Positions 26,275 to 35,216 of a stretch of 64,000 bases of DNA are shown piece after piece (the first letter of the stretch is position 1; the number at the start of each line of letters is the position of its first letter). A program made the translations under genes and the position numbers. The notes below the pieces were generated by a model. It saw only the letters and a list, made by a program, of their open reading frames with translations. It made no database searches and was not told the origin of the DNA. The DNA comes from Rhodococcoides fascians A25f (GTDB lineage: Bacteria > Actinomycetota > Actinomycetes > Mycobacteriales > Mycobacteriaceae). Location of the stretch: the NCBI RefSeq assembly GCF_000760935.2, contig NZ_CP049744.1, positions 3,627,501-3,691,500 of the forward strand. Reading direction: 5' to 3'.

Positions 26275-27102
26275 GTGGCAACCACCGACGCACATGAGAC
26301 CGACCCCGTGACCGACCCCGAGGGGGCCGCGCGCACCGCCGCCGACGCTCTCGCCGCGGCGACCGGAGTCGACACCCACTCCGTGGCCATCGTCCTCGGC
26401 TCCGGCTGGCAGGCAGCAGCCGATGTCTTCGGCTCCCCCACCGCGACCGTGCGCATGGCCGATCTGCCCGGCTTTGCGCCGCCGTCGGCGTCGGGTCACT
26501 CGGGCACCATCACCTCGGTGGACGTCGGCGGCACCCACACCCTGCTGCTGCAGGGCCGCACCCACGCCTACGAAGGTCACGACCTGCGACGCGTCGTACA
26601 CCCCGTGCGCACCGCGATCGCCGCAGGCGCGACGACCGTCGTGCTGACCAATGCCGCAGGCGGAATTCGCGATGGCATGAGCGTCGGGCAGCCCGTCCTG
26701 ATTTCCGACCACCTCAACCTCACGGCTCGCTCGCCTCTCGTCGGTGCCGAGTTCGTCGATCTGGTCGACGCGTACTCCCCCGAACTTCGCGCTCTGGCAG
26801 CCCAGATCGATCCGTCGCTCGAAGACGGCGTCTACGCGGGTCTGCCCGGCCCCCACTACGAGACGCCTGCCGAGATCCGGATGCTGCGCACTCTCGGAGC
26901 AGACCTCGTGGGTATGTCGACGGTGCACGAGACGATCGCCGCGCGGGCGAAGGGCGCGCGAGTCCTCGGCATCTCGCTGGTCACCAATCTTGCGGCCGGC
27001 ATGACCGGCGAGCACCTGAACCACACCGAAGTACTCGCTGCCGGTAAGGATTCCGCTGCCCGGATGGGTGCATTGCTGCACGAATTGGTCACTCGGCTGT
27101 GA
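26275..27102 (+). CDS. deoD: Purine-nucleoside phosphorylase (trimeric type)
   Basis: 275 residues. Phosphorolysis of (deoxy)inosine and guanosine to base and (deoxy)ribose-1-phosphate in purine salvage. Motifs: VLGSGW (phosphate loop), [42 protein letters not shown] and [11 protein letters not shown], all of the trimeric PNP/MTAP class. Named for Rv3307, although it is not of the hexameric E. coli DeoD class. GTG 26275 follows the leaderless -10 box. The stop overlaps the mutase start (GTGA), so ribose-phosphate production and isomerisation are coupled. Confidence 0.92.
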   Translation: MATTDAHETDPVTDPEGAARTAADALAAATGVDTHSVAIVLGSGWQAAADVFGSPTATVRMADLPGFAPPSASGHSGTITSVDVGGTHTLLLQGRTHAYEGHDLRRVVHPVRTAIAAGATTVVLTNAAGGIRDGMSVGQPVLISDHLNLTARSPLVGAEFVDLVDAYSPELRALAAQIDPSLEDGVYAGLPGPHYETPAEIRMLRTLGADLVGMSTVHETIAARAKGARVLGISLVTNLAAGMTGEHLNHTEVLAAGKDSAARMGALLHELVTRL

Positions 27103-28700
27103 CCGAGGAGCTTTCCGAACGCGTGCAGCGCTGGATCGCAGGCGATCCGGACCCCACTACCCGTGACGAACTGCGCAGCCTGTCCGATGCCGAACTCACC
27201 GATCGGTTCAGTGGCCCACTGACGTTCGGCACGGCGGGCTTGAGAGGACCGGTACGCGCGGGACCCAACGGGATGAACGAGGCGGTAGTGGTGAAGACCA
27301 CCGCCGGAATCTCAGCATGGTCGATCGAGAAGGGCCTCGGCGGGTCGATCGTCGTCGTCGGCCGCGACGCCAGAACCGGCTCCGAACAGTTCGCCTTCGC
27401 GGCCGCGGAAACCCTGTCCGCCCAGGGATTTTCGGTGGTCTTGCTGCCTCGACCGCTCCCGACTCCCGTCGTCGCCTTCGCGGTACGCGCCCTCGACGCC
27501 GAGCTCGGCGTGCAGATCACCGCCTCACACAACCCCGCGGCGGACAACGGCTACAAGGTGTACCTCCGCGGCGGCTCGCAGCTGATCCCGCCGAGTGACG
27601 CGGAGATCGAGACGCTGATCGCCGCCACCGGCGACGCGGTCGACGTTCCCCGTTCGATCGTCGAACCCAGCGGTACCGACATCGCTGCGCGTTACCTCGA
27701 TTCGGTTGTTGCACTCCCTCGTTCGACGCGCCGAGATATCCGCATCGCCCTCACTGCGCTGCACGGCGTCGGCGGCGAGCTGGCCACCGCGGCGCTGCGT
27801 GGAGCAGGGTTCCGCGACGTCCAGGTGGTCGAGGAACAATTCGAGCCCGACCCTGCGTTCCCCACCGTCACGTTCCCCAACCCCGAGGAACCGGGCGCTG
27901 CCGATGCGGTGCTCGCTCTCGCGGCCGAGATCGACGCCGATATCGCGATAGCCCTCGACCCCGACGCTGATCGCTGTGCGGTCGGGGTGCCCACGGACGG
28001 CGGGTGGCGCATGCTGACCGGCGACGAGACCGGAGCACTGCTCGCGAACCATCTCCTCGCCGATGCGCCCGCCGACCCGTTGGTGGCCAACACCATCGTC
28101 TCGTCGCAACTGCTCTCCGCGCTCGCTCCGGCGCGTGGTGCCCGCTATGCCCGCACCCTGACCGGATTCAAATGGCTCGTCCGCGCGGGCGAGGGTCTCG
28201 TGTACGCCTACGAGGAGGCCATCGGGCACTGCGTCGATCCGAATGTGGTGCGCGACAAGGACGGTATCTCGGCAGCGGTGGTGCTCGCAGATCTGGCCGC
28301 CGGCCTGAAACAGGACCGGCGCACCCTGCTCTACGTGCTCGACGACCTTGCGGTCGAGTTCGGCGTGCACCTGGGTGCGCAGGTCTCGCGGCGGGTGCAG
28401 GACCTCGCCGAGACCGGGAACATGATGGACCGGCTACGCACCGAACCGCCGACGGAATTGGCCGGCCGGGCGGTCACCGTTGAGGATTACGCTGACCGCG
28501 ACGACGAGTTGCGCACCGACGCAGTCGAGATCAGCGGATCGGGGCTGCGGGTGATCGTGCGGCCGTCCGGTACCGAACCCAAGCTCAAGGCGTACCTCGA
28601 AGTGATCGAGCAGGTCGAAAGCCGTGACGAACTGGCGCGCGCCCGGGCGGCAGCGGGCGAGCTACTGGCCGAACTGACCGACTACGCCCAGCACCTCTAG
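27099..28700 (+). CDS. pmmB: Phosphosugar mutase (phosphoglucomutase/phosphomannomutase family)
   Basis: 533 residues, alpha-D-phosphohexomutase superfamily. The phosphoserine loop [15 protein letters not shown], metal loop ALDPDADRC, sugar-binding [14 protein letters not shown] and C-terminal phosphate-binding [14 protein letters not shown] are intact. By neighbourhood (PNP upstream, as Rv3307-Rv3308) it may act as a phosphopentomutase converting (deoxy)ribose-1-phosphate to the 5-phosphate; phosphoglucose or phosphomannose activity is equally possible in the family. GTG 27099 overlaps the PNP stop. Confidence 0.88.
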   Translation: MTEELSERVQRWIAGDPDPTTRDELRSLSDAELTDRFSGPLTFGTAGLRGPVRAGPNGMNEAVVVKTTAGISAWSIEKGLGGSIVVVGRDARTGSEQFAFAAAETLSAQGFSVVLLPRPLPTPVVAFAVRALDAELGVQITASHNPAADNGYKVYLRGGSQLIPPSDAEIETLIAATGDAVDVPRSIVEPSGTDIAARYLDSVVALPRSTRRDIRIALTALHGVGGELATAALRGAGFRDVQVVEEQFEPDPAFPTVTFPNPEEPGAADAVLALAAEIDADIAIALDPDADRCAVGVPTDGGWRMLTGDETGALLANHLLADAPADPLVANTIVSSQLLSALAPARGARYARTLTGFKWLVRAGEGLVYAYEEAIGHCVDPNVVRDKDGISAAVVLADLAAGLKQDRRTLLYVLDDLAVEFGVHLGAQVSRRVQDLAETGNMMDRLRTEPPTELAGRAVTVEDYADRDDELRTDAVEISGSGLRVIVRPSGTEPKLKAYLEVIEQVESRDELARARAAAGELLAELTDYAQHL

Positions 28701-28718
28701 CCCTGGTAATCCCGAATC

Positions 28719-29627
28719 TCAGAACAACGCCGACTGCACCGGGGGCAGATCCGAGGTGAAGGCACCGAGTTCTATTCGCCGACCTTTGAGTGCTGCCAGG
28801 TCCACGACGTAGGTGTCGTCGTCCACAGTGGCGATCACCGCCTGCCCGACGCATGTCCTGATTTCGAGTCCATGAGCTCCGGTCGCGACATCCGCGGGGT
28901 AGGTGACGCGACTGACGTTCTCGCTCAACGCTTCGCGTCCGGCGGGCGGCGTCCATCGTTCGTCGATCGGGGTGCACCCGGCGACGCCCGCCTCGCTCAG
29001 CATCGCGCGGACCTGCTCCGCCCGGGCAGCGGTGGCGGCGTCGAGCCTGTCCACGTCGATCGGTAGACACAGCGAGGCGGCCTTCGCCGCGGAGCGCACT
29101 GCCTGCCGTAGCCCCATCGATTCGGTCACGAGATCCTCCGCCACCCGAACGGCTTTTCCGTCGTCGGCGTGGGCGACGTACCGCGCACTGATCGCCCCCT
29201 GCTCGGCGAGCCGGCCCCACTTGCGTGTGTCCGCTGCCGTCCCGATCTTGAAGGTGCCGTTCGCGAATGCCGCCAGATAGAGCCAATGCGGTTGCATGAC
29301 ATGCTTTTCCAGATCACGCGAGACGAAGCCGCTGCGATGCACGGTATGCACGAATCGAAAACTGTCCTTGTCGGCGCACGTCGCGCACTGGCCCGACGCG
29401 ACGGCGCGCTCCCGGCCGGGGCACGGCACGTAGCGCGGCGGGCCGTCGGCCCGAAATGCCATGCGCCCGGTGCAGTACCGATCGGTCGAAGCACCCAGCG
29501 CACGGAAACCGAGCCTACGGCCGACCAGTTCGTGAAACTCGATCTGCTCGGTGTCGACATCGAGCACCCGTAATCTCGGGCAGGGTGCAGGTGCCGCCTC
29601 CGAGGGCCAGGAGACCCCGAGGACCAA
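28719..29627 (-). CDS. DUF2797 protein
   Basis: About 302 residues. The DUF2797 pattern is visible: YCTG, a CxxC near residue 79 (CATC) with upstream Cys forming a likely metal site, HWLYLAAFANGTFKIGTAA, and RLAEQGA. Function unknown. The longest frame starts at TTG 29627 with no good ribosome site, so the exact N-terminus is unsure. It follows upp by 20 bases on the same strand and is probably in its operon. Confidence 0.72.
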   Translation of the reverse strand: MVLGVSWPSEAAPAPCPRLRVLDVDTEQIEFHELVGRRLGFRALGASTDRYCTGRMAFRADGPPRYVPCPGRERAVASGQCATCADKDSFRFVHTVHRSGFVSRDLEKHVMQPHWLYLAAFANGTFKIGTAADTRKWGRLAEQGAISARYVAHADDGKAVRVAEDLVTESMGLRQAVRSAAKAASLCLPIDVDRLDAATAARAEQVRAMLSEAGVAGCTPIDERWTPPAGREALSENVSRVTYPADVATGAHGLEIRTCVGQAVIATVDDDTYVVDLAALKGRRIELGAFTSDLPPVQSALF

Positions 29628-29647
29628 GCGGGCGGCGGTAGCGGAGG

Positions 29648-30271
29648 TCAGCGCGGACCGAACTGACGATCGCCTGCGTCACCGAGGCCGGGAACGATGA
29701 ACGCATTCTCGTTCAGGCCGTCGTCGATGCTCGCTGCCACCAATCGGACCGGCAGGCCCGAGGCTTCCAGCGCGGCAACACCTTCGGGAGCGGCCACGAC
29801 GCAGATGGCCGTCACCTCCGCCGCACCGCGACCGACGAGCAGTTCGATCGTGTGCACCATGGAGCCGCCGGTGGCCAGCATGGGGTCCAGCACGTATACC
29901 GGCGTCTGCGACAGGTCGTCGGGCAAGGACTCCATGTACGGGACGGGCTGATGCGTCTGTTCGTCCCGGGCCATCCCCACGAATCCGACGCGGGACTGCG
30001 GAATCAGACTGCTGGCCTTCTCCACCATGCCCAGACCTGCACGCAGAACCGGTACGAGCAACGGCGGGCGTGCCAGCCTGGTGCCCTCGGTCACGGCGAC
30101 GGGGGTGCGCACTTCGAAGGTATCGATGGCGGCGTCTCGGGTGGCCTCGTAGACCAGCATGTGGGTGAGTTGACGAAGAGCCGTCCGGAACGTGGCATTG
30201 TCGCTGCGCTCGTCCCGCATCGTGGTGAGCAGAGCTGCGGCCAGTGGGTGGTCGACCACGTGTGTTTCCAT
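29648..30271 (-). CDS. upp: Uracil phosphoribosyltransferase
   Basis: 207 residues, full length for UPRTase: uracil + PRPP to UMP in pyrimidine salvage. PRPP-binding loop [12 protein letters not shown], uracil-binding C-terminal [11 protein letters not shown], and [11 protein letters not shown] are all present. Start ATG 30271 (METHVV). Corresponds to Rv3309c. It clusters with deoA, cdd, add and PNP as a nucleoside-salvage region. Confidence 0.95.
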   Translation of the reverse strand: METHVVDHPLAAALLTTMRDERSDNATFRTALRQLTHMLVYEATRDAAIDTFEVRTPVAVTEGTRLARPPLLVPVLRAGLGMVEKASSLIPQSRVGFVGMARDEQTHQPVPYMESLPDDLSQTPVYVLDPMLATGGSMVHTIELLVGRGAAEVTAICVVAAPEGVAALEASGLPVRLVAASIDDGLNENAFIVPGLGDAGDRQFGPR

Positions 30272-30404
30272 GCTGTCCAGGATAGGACTTCGGTGGTCGG
30301 ACGCGAACGGCAAGTCAGGGGAACCGAATGGCGGGCATCCGCGTCGAACCAGTTGGGCGTCGCACTCGGCGGCCCTGAATCGATTGCTTTCTCAGGGGGC
30401 ACTG

Positions 30405-30737
30405 ATGGCCGAACTCGTCGTCGACACCGAGGGGGTCCTCGCATACAGTGCGGTGGCGTCGACCATGGCCCAACAGATCGCCGCGGCGGGTGCTGCCGCC
30501 GCGGCGTGCGGTCCAGCCGTGCTCGCACCGGTGTTCGGCCTGATCGGACAGGAATTTCTCGGTGCTGTCACCGGTACCCATCTTGCGCACACCGACGCCG
30601 TGGTGCGCTTGGCCGGAGCGGTGGCGAGCATCGGTTCCGCGGCCACGGCATCGGCCGTGTCGTACGCCCTCACCGATGCCGGCACCGGCGCAACCGTCGC
30701 GGGCTCGGCGGCCGGTATCGCGCCGGACGCGCGGTAG
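30405..30737 (+). CDS. EspC-like type VII secretion target (110 aa)
   Basis: 110 residues of mostly Ala-rich helix, starting MAELVVDTEGVLAYSA, with long amphipathic helices and an Ala/Gly-rich C-terminus. This resembles the ESX-associated EspC/T7SS-target family (about 100 residues), which includes helical hairpin partners of WXG100-like proteins. AGGGGGC precedes the ATG at about 5 bases. It lies 5 bases before the NlpC/P60 gene, consistent with a partner pair. I do not see an unambiguous YxxxD/E export signal. Confidence 0.68.
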   Translation: MAELVVDTEGVLAYSAVASTMAQQIAAAGAAAAACGPAVLAPVFGLIGQEFLGAVTGTHLAHTDAVVRLAGAVASIGSAATASAVSYALTDAGTGATVAGSAAGIAPDAR

Positions 30738-30742
30738 CGGCC

Positions 30743-31873
30743 ATGATCGATTTGTTGGCCCGTCCGATCGTCGACCTGCTCGGTGCCTTCGGCAACGGAG
30801 CGGTTCCCACCGGGGGTCCGGCCGATGTGCTTCGTGTGTCTTCAGCAGCGATCGAGGCGGCGCAGGGAGTCGGCAGGGTCGCGATCACCGAGCTCGCCGC
30901 GAATTGGAACGGTGCCGCCGCCGACGCCGCAACTCGATACGCCGAGAACGCACACTCGTCCGCGATCGCCCTCGCGGACCACGCCGACGAGATCGCCGCC
31001 GTCGTCGATCAGGCCTGCCGCGATACCAACCAGGGTTTCCTCGAACTGCAGGCCATCGCGGCGTCGTTCGTGGGCATCGCACTCTCGGCCGGACCGATCA
31101 TCGCTACACCGGTAGGGCAGACCATGCTGATCTCGGCAGCCATCGAGCACCTCGAGCGGGCTCTGGTGGTGGTTGCCCGTGTTCGCACCGAATTAGCTGC
31201 GCACACTGCGAAAGTCGGGGCACTCGCCGCTCCGCCGACGGTGCCCGCCCCCGTGGGCGGAGGACCGGTACCCGCCCCCGGATCTTCCTCGAACCTCATG
31301 ACCTCACCTGCCACGTCGCAGGTGATCGAGGCCGGTGAGAAATTGGCGAAGACGTTCGCGCAGTCGTTGTCCTCCCCTGCTACCGGAGCCGACGTGCCGG
31401 GTGGCGGTGGCGGTGGCGCACTGAACTATCTGGGTGATCCGGCCACCGATTCTTCCCGGTCGACCGACAGTGCCGCTCGCGGCGTCGAAGTGCGGTTGCC
31501 CGACGGCAGTATCGTCACCGCACCGAACCCCGAGGCCGCGGGTGCCGTTCGTAGTGCATTGACGCAACAGGGCGTGCCCTACGCGTGGGGCGGTACCACT
31601 CCGGGCAGCGGGCTCGACTGCAGCGGATTGACGCAGTGGGCGTACTCGCAACAGGGCGTCGAGATCCCCCGTCTGGCGCAGGAACAAGGCATCGGCTCGG
31701 CCGTGGCACCGGGTGAGGTGATGCCCGGCGACCTTGCGGTCTGGGACGGCCACGTGGCCATGGTCATCGGCAACGGCCAGCTGGTCGAAGCCGGAGATCC
31801 GGTGCAGGTCGGACCGATCCGAACGACCAACAGCGGTATGGGCTTCAAGGGCTTCTACCGTCCGACCGAATGA
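30743..31873 (+). CDS. WXG-domain NlpC/P60 cell-wall endopeptidase
   Basis: 376 residues. Residues 1-150 are an all-helical WXG100/ESX-like domain with the turn WNG at 55-57. Residues 160-245 are a Pro/Gly/Ser-rich linker. Residues about 262-376 are an NlpC/P60 papain-like peptidase with catalytic Cys293 (LDCSGLTQWAY) and His337 (WDGHVAMVIGNG). There is no Sec signal peptide, so export would rely on a type VII system. Expected role: cleaving D-Glu-meso-DAP stem-peptide bonds during growth or to let secreted proteins through the wall. The stop overlaps the next gene (ATGA). Confidence 0.82.
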   Translation: MIDLLARPIVDLLGAFGNGAVPTGGPADVLRVSSAAIEAAQGVGRVAITELAANWNGAAADAATRYAENAHSSAIALADHADEIAAVVDQACRDTNQGFLELQAIAASFVGIALSAGPIIATPVGQTMLISAAIEHLERALVVVARVRTELAAHTAKVGALAAPPTVPAPVGGGPVPAPGSSSNLMTSPATSQVIEAGEKLAKTFAQSLSSPATGADVPGGGGGGALNYLGDPATDSSRSTDSAARGVEVRLPDGSIVTAPNPEAAGAVRSALTQQGVPYAWGGTTPGSGLDCSGLTQWAYSQQGVEIPRLAQEQGIGSAVAPGEVMPGDLAVWDGHVAMVIGNGQLVEAGDPVQVGPIRTTNSGMGFKGFYRPTE

Positions 31874-32223
31874 AAGGCCGGCCAGTGACGGACTCGGACA
31901 CCACCGTTGTCAGTGCGGTATCGGGCACCAGATCGGGATCGGTGACAGTGCGCTCCACTGAACACGGGCTACCGATCGCAGTTGCCATCGACGAGCGCGA
32001 ACTGCGTTACGGCGGAGGCGCATTGGCGGCGACGATTCTGCAGCAAAGCGAGCGGGCGAGCGCCGCGGCCCGCGCCCAGCGCCGTACCCTGCTGGCCGAA
32101 GACGGCGTTCCTGCCGACGTTCTCGATCGCCTCGGATTACCCACGAGCGCCCGAGTGGCTGCCGCTGCGAACGAGGACTCGGCCGAGGATGTCGCCCCCG
32201 CGAGTTGGTTGAGGCAGGCATGA
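31870..32223 (+). CDS. Small protein of the ESX-like set (117 aa)
   Basis: 117 residues; no family recognised with confidence. There is a Ser/Thr-Val-rich beta-like N-terminal half (SGSVTVRSTEHGLPIAVAI) followed by Ala-rich helices, somewhat like YbaB-type barrels fused to a helical tail. It overlaps the NlpC/P60 gene and the YbaB-like gene by four bases each (ATGA twice), so it is made in step with both. It may be a chaperone or adaptor; that is inference from coupling. Confidence 0.6.
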   Translation: MKGRPVTDSDTTVVSAVSGTRSGSVTVRSTEHGLPIAVAIDERELRYGGGALAATILQQSERASAAARAQRRTLLAEDGVPADVLDRLGLPTSARVAAAANEDSAEDVAPASWLRQA

Positions 32224-32534
32224 CCCACACGCACACCACCGAAGTCGACGCTCTGGTCGGCGGAGCCCAGCACCGACTGGACACCCTGCGCGAGACTCAC
32301 GAGCGACTGGACCGCATCAGGTTTCGAGTCACCTCTCCGGACAACCTGGTGACCGTCGTCGCCGATGGATCCGGTGCCATGGTCGAACTCGAACTCGCCG
32401 AGAACCTCGGATCGGTGACCGCTCGCGTACTCGCGTCGACGATCACCTCCGTGGCTGCCGAGGCCGCCGCTGGGGCACTCGACCACCGCGAAGGCATCCT
32501 GCAAACTCTGCAAGCGTCGTTCACAGACTCCTGA
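32220..32534 (+). CDS. YbaB/EbfC-like small protein
   Basis: 104 residues with the alpha-beta-alpha plan of YbaB/EbfC: an N-terminal helix (VDALVGGAQHRLDTLRETHERLD), beta segment (FRVTSPDNLVTVVADGSGAMVELEL) and C-terminal helix. True YbaB binds nucleoid DNA; ESX-linked relatives in actinomycetes are of unknown role. ATG 32220 is preferred for the ATGA overlap; an in-frame GTG at 32205 would add five residues. Last gene of the ESX-like set. Confidence 0.7.
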   Translation: MTHTHTTEVDALVGGAQHRLDTLRETHERLDRIRFRVTSPDNLVTVVADGSGAMVELELAENLGSVTARVLASTITSVAAEAAAGALDHREGILQTLQASFTDS

Positions 32535-32549
32535 GATAGGCTTCGCGCC

Positions 32550-33824
32550 ATGGCTGGAGACATCATCCCGATCGAACTCGGTCTCACCGCCGGTGACTTC
32601 TCGACACTGTGGGCACCGGAGTGGCGAGAAGGCGACGACGAGTGGGAGGCATTCCTCGGACACGAGGAAGATCTGTACGGATTCTCGACCGTCGCAGAGC
32701 TCGCGGCGTTCGTCCGATCCGACGACGACAACGATCTCACCGACCATCCGTCGTGGCCGGTGGTCTCCGCCCTGGCGGCGTATGAGCTAGAGCCCGACGA
32801 TCTGCATCGCTTCGATCTGGTAGCGGTACCGGAGCTGGTGGCCTCGGACCCCGAAGCCGACGTTCTCGCCGAACTGCAGGCAACCTTCGACATCGTCGCC
32901 TCCATCGGTGATGTATGCGAATTGCGCCCCGTCACAAGCTTTTTCGGAACCAATCCGTTCGTGGGGGCAGTCGGCGGAGGCGTCGAGAACTTCCTCGGTC
33001 GTGAGGGAGCCGAACTGTGGGATCGCATCGGAGCGGCGGTTGCCAAACACTGGGACGACGTACTGGACGCAGTCGACTCCATCGTCACCTCGCCCGACGT
33101 CGATTCCGCTGCCGTTGCCGTAGCAGAAGCCGAGATCACAGCTGCGGCCGAGAATGCCGTCGACGCCGATGACGCCACGGACGACATCGACTCCGATTCC
33201 GACGAGGAAGACGAAGACGACGATTCCGAAGACGACGATGTCGATCGTGATCCGATCGCCGCGGCGGCCGCCGAGGAAACGTTCTGGACAACTGTCGGCA
33301 TCGATCCGATTCGCATCATCACCTCGGACGACACGCTGTACACCCTGCGTTGCTACCTCGGCGACAAACCGGTGTTCCTCGGCCGCGGCGGTGCGATCAG
33401 CGTGTTCGGCTCCGAGCGCTCGCTCGCCCGGTACCTGGCCGATGATCACGACCACGATCTCGCTCAGGTCAGCACGTACTCGGACATTCAGACCGCCGCC
33501 ATCGACGGCTCGCTCGACATCACAATCACCGACGACAACGTGTACGTGCTCCCCGGCCTGGCCGACGATCTCGCCGAGGGCCCGACTGCGGTCGATGCCG
33601 ATCAGCTGGATCTGGCCGTCGAGTTGTTCACCGATGCAGCCGATTTCGCCGGTGACACATCCGTCGAGGAGGCGCTCGCCACGTCGACGCCGTTGGGCTG
33701 GTACGTCTCGTACACCCTCGAACCGAGTCCCGATCGACTCGCTCCGAGCGCGCCGTTCGCCGTCGAGGCCGAAGCATGGCGCGCGCTCGAGCGCGAGTTC
33801 GAGGGCCGGCTCCGCAAGAAGTAG
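32550..33824 (+). CDS. Rv3311-like acidic hypothetical protein
   Basis: 424 residues, matching Rv3311 of M. tuberculosis in length, position and general sequence as I recall it. Two alpha/beta halves are joined by an intensely acidic linker around residues 210-235 (DSDSDEEDEDDDSEDDDVD). The first half contains WAPEWREGDDEWEAFLG and the second YTLRCYLGDKPVFLGRGG. No signal peptide, membrane span or catalytic motif is seen. Function unknown; conservation across the mycolata suggests a housekeeping role. It starts 15 bases after the YbaB-like gene. Confidence 0.8.
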   Translation: MAGDIIPIELGLTAGDFSTLWAPEWREGDDEWEAFLGHEEDLYGFSTVAELAAFVRSDDDNDLTDHPSWPVVSALAAYELEPDDLHRFDLVAVPELVASDPEADVLAELQATFDIVASIGDVCELRPVTSFFGTNPFVGAVGGGVENFLGREGAELWDRIGAAVAKHWDDVLDAVDSIVTSPDVDSAAVAVAEAEITAAAENAVDADDATDDIDSDSDEEDEDDDSEDDDVDRDPIAAAAAEETFWTTVGIDPIRIITSDDTLYTLRCYLGDKPVFLGRGGAISVFGSERSLARYLADDHDHDLAQVSTYSDIQTAAIDGSLDITITDDNVYVLPGLADDLAEGPTAVDADQLDLAVELFTDAADFAGDTSVEEALATSTPLGWYVSYTLEPSPDRLAPSAPFAVEAEAWRALEREFEGRLRKK

Positions 33825-33846
33825 TGACCGGCCCTCGCGCGGAGGG
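33801..33846. terminator. Possible bidirectional terminator
   Basis: Nine-base inverted repeat GAGGGCCGG (33801-33809) / CCGGCCCTC (33838-33846) with a 28-base loop spanning the stop of the Rv3311-like gene and abutting the add stop. The loop is long, so termination is plausible but weakly supported. Confidence 0.35.
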
Positions 33847-34971
33847 TCAGCCGATCAGGACCGCATAACCGGGCTTGATGACGTCGTCGATCAGCGCCAG
33901 CCGCTCGTCGAACGGTAGAAACGCGGACTTCATGGCGTTGATGGTGAACCGCTCGAGATCACTCCAGCCGTAGCCGAAGGTCTCGACGAGCTTGACCATC
34001 TCGCGACTCATCGAGGTGTCGCTCATCAACCGGTTGTCGGTGTTGACGGTCACCCGAAAGCGTAGGCGTGCAAGCAGATCGAACGGGTGTGTCGCCAAGG
34101 ACTCGACCGCGCCGGTCTGCACGTTGGAACTCGGGCAGAGCTCGAGCGGCATCCGGGTGTCACGCACGTATGCGGCCAGCAAACCGAGCGTGGGCGAGCC
34201 GTCGGCTTCGTGGGTGATGTCGTCGGTGATCCGAACTCCGTGACCGAGCCTGTCGGTCCCGCAGAACGCCACTGCTTCCTGAATGGACGGCAGACCGAAG
34301 GCTTCGCCCGCGTGAATGGTGAAGTGTGCGTTGCTTGCTCGCATGTACTCGAAGGCATCGAGGTGTCGACTGGGAGGAAAGCCCGCTTCGGCACCGGCGA
34401 TGTCGAAGCCGACGACGCCGCGATCGCGGAATCGAACCGTCAACTCCGCGATTTCCCGCGAGCGAGCCGCATGTCGCATCGCGGTGAGCAGGGTGCCGAT
34501 CGTGATGTTCTTGCCTCGCACCTTGGCTGCGGAGATCCCCGCCTCGAAACCCGCGAGGGTATGGGTGACGACCTCGTCGAGGGTCAGTCCGCGTTCGAGA
34601 TGCTGCTCTGGGGCGAAGCGCACCTCGGCATACACGACGCCGTCGTCGGCCAGATCCTCGGCGCATTCGCGCGCCACTCGGAACAGCCCTTCGGGGGTCT
34701 GCATCACGGCGACGGTGTGCGCGAACGTCTCGAGGTACCGCACGAGCGAACCGCTGTCGGCGGACTCGCGGAACCATTCGCCCAACGCCGCGCCATCAGT
34801 GGCGGGAAGCCCGTCGTAACCACACTCGTCGGCCAGTTCCAGCACGGTCTGCGGCCGAAGTCCGCCATCGAGGTGATCGTGCAGCAACGCCTTCGGAGCT
34901 GTCCTGATCGACGCGAGATCGAGTGGCGCACTGCCACCGATCGAAGACTGTGTGTTCTCCGTGGTGCTCAT
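33847..34971 (-). CDS. add: Adenosine deaminase
   Basis: 374 residues. Zinc-dependent deamination of adenosine to inosine in purine salvage. The metal ligands HDHLDG (HxH), the later HAGEAFG, the catalytic [15 protein letters not shown], and C-terminal [12 protein letters not shown] are intact. The N-terminal [10 protein letters not shown] extension of about 25 residues before the barrel is common in actinomycetes. Corresponds to Rv3313c. Convergent with the Rv3311-like gene. Confidence 0.94.
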   Translation of the reverse strand: MSTTENTQSSIGGSAPLDLASIRTAPKALLHDHLDGGLRPQTVLELADECGYDGLPATDGAALGEWFRESADSGSLVRYLETFAHTVAVMQTPEGLFRVARECAEDLADDGVVYAEVRFAPEQHLERGLTLDEVVTHTLAGFEAGISAAKVRGKNITIGTLLTAMRHAARSREIAELTVRFRDRGVVGFDIAGAEAGFPPSRHLDAFEYMRASNAHFTIHAGEAFGLPSIQEAVAFCGTDRLGHGVRITDDITHEADGSPTLGLLAAYVRDTRMPLELCPSSNVQTGAVESLATHPFDLLARLRFRVTVNTDNRLMSDTSMSREMVKLVETFGYGWSDLERFTINAMKSAFLPFDERLALIDDVIKPGYAVLIG

Positions 34972-35158
34972 GTGTCGACGGTAGCGCGCAGCCCGTTCGT
35001 ACGCGCGTCCGCCGGAACCCCTCGGCGAGTCCGCGGATTCCGGCGAACCCTGCTACTTCTGCGACCCATTTCGTTGCATTGTTACTCCGATGAAAACAAT
35101 TCCGTCGATACACAGCGAATCGGCGACGGAAATCGTAGTGTTCATCCAACACACGCGA

Positions 35159-35170
35159 CCGATTCTGTCG
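35159..35170 (+). promoter_or_regulatory. Candidate Lrp-type box before the permease gene
   Basis: CCGATTCTGTCG, 46 bases before the permease start. It differs from the CTGATTCTGTCG box at 40648 by one base. The shared element links the permease to the aminotransferase/dehydrogenase promoter. Confidence 0.45.
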
Positions 35171-35216
35171 GGTCTCCTTCCGACGTCCTCGGTCGACTCG
35201 AACCTCGGAGAGACCT

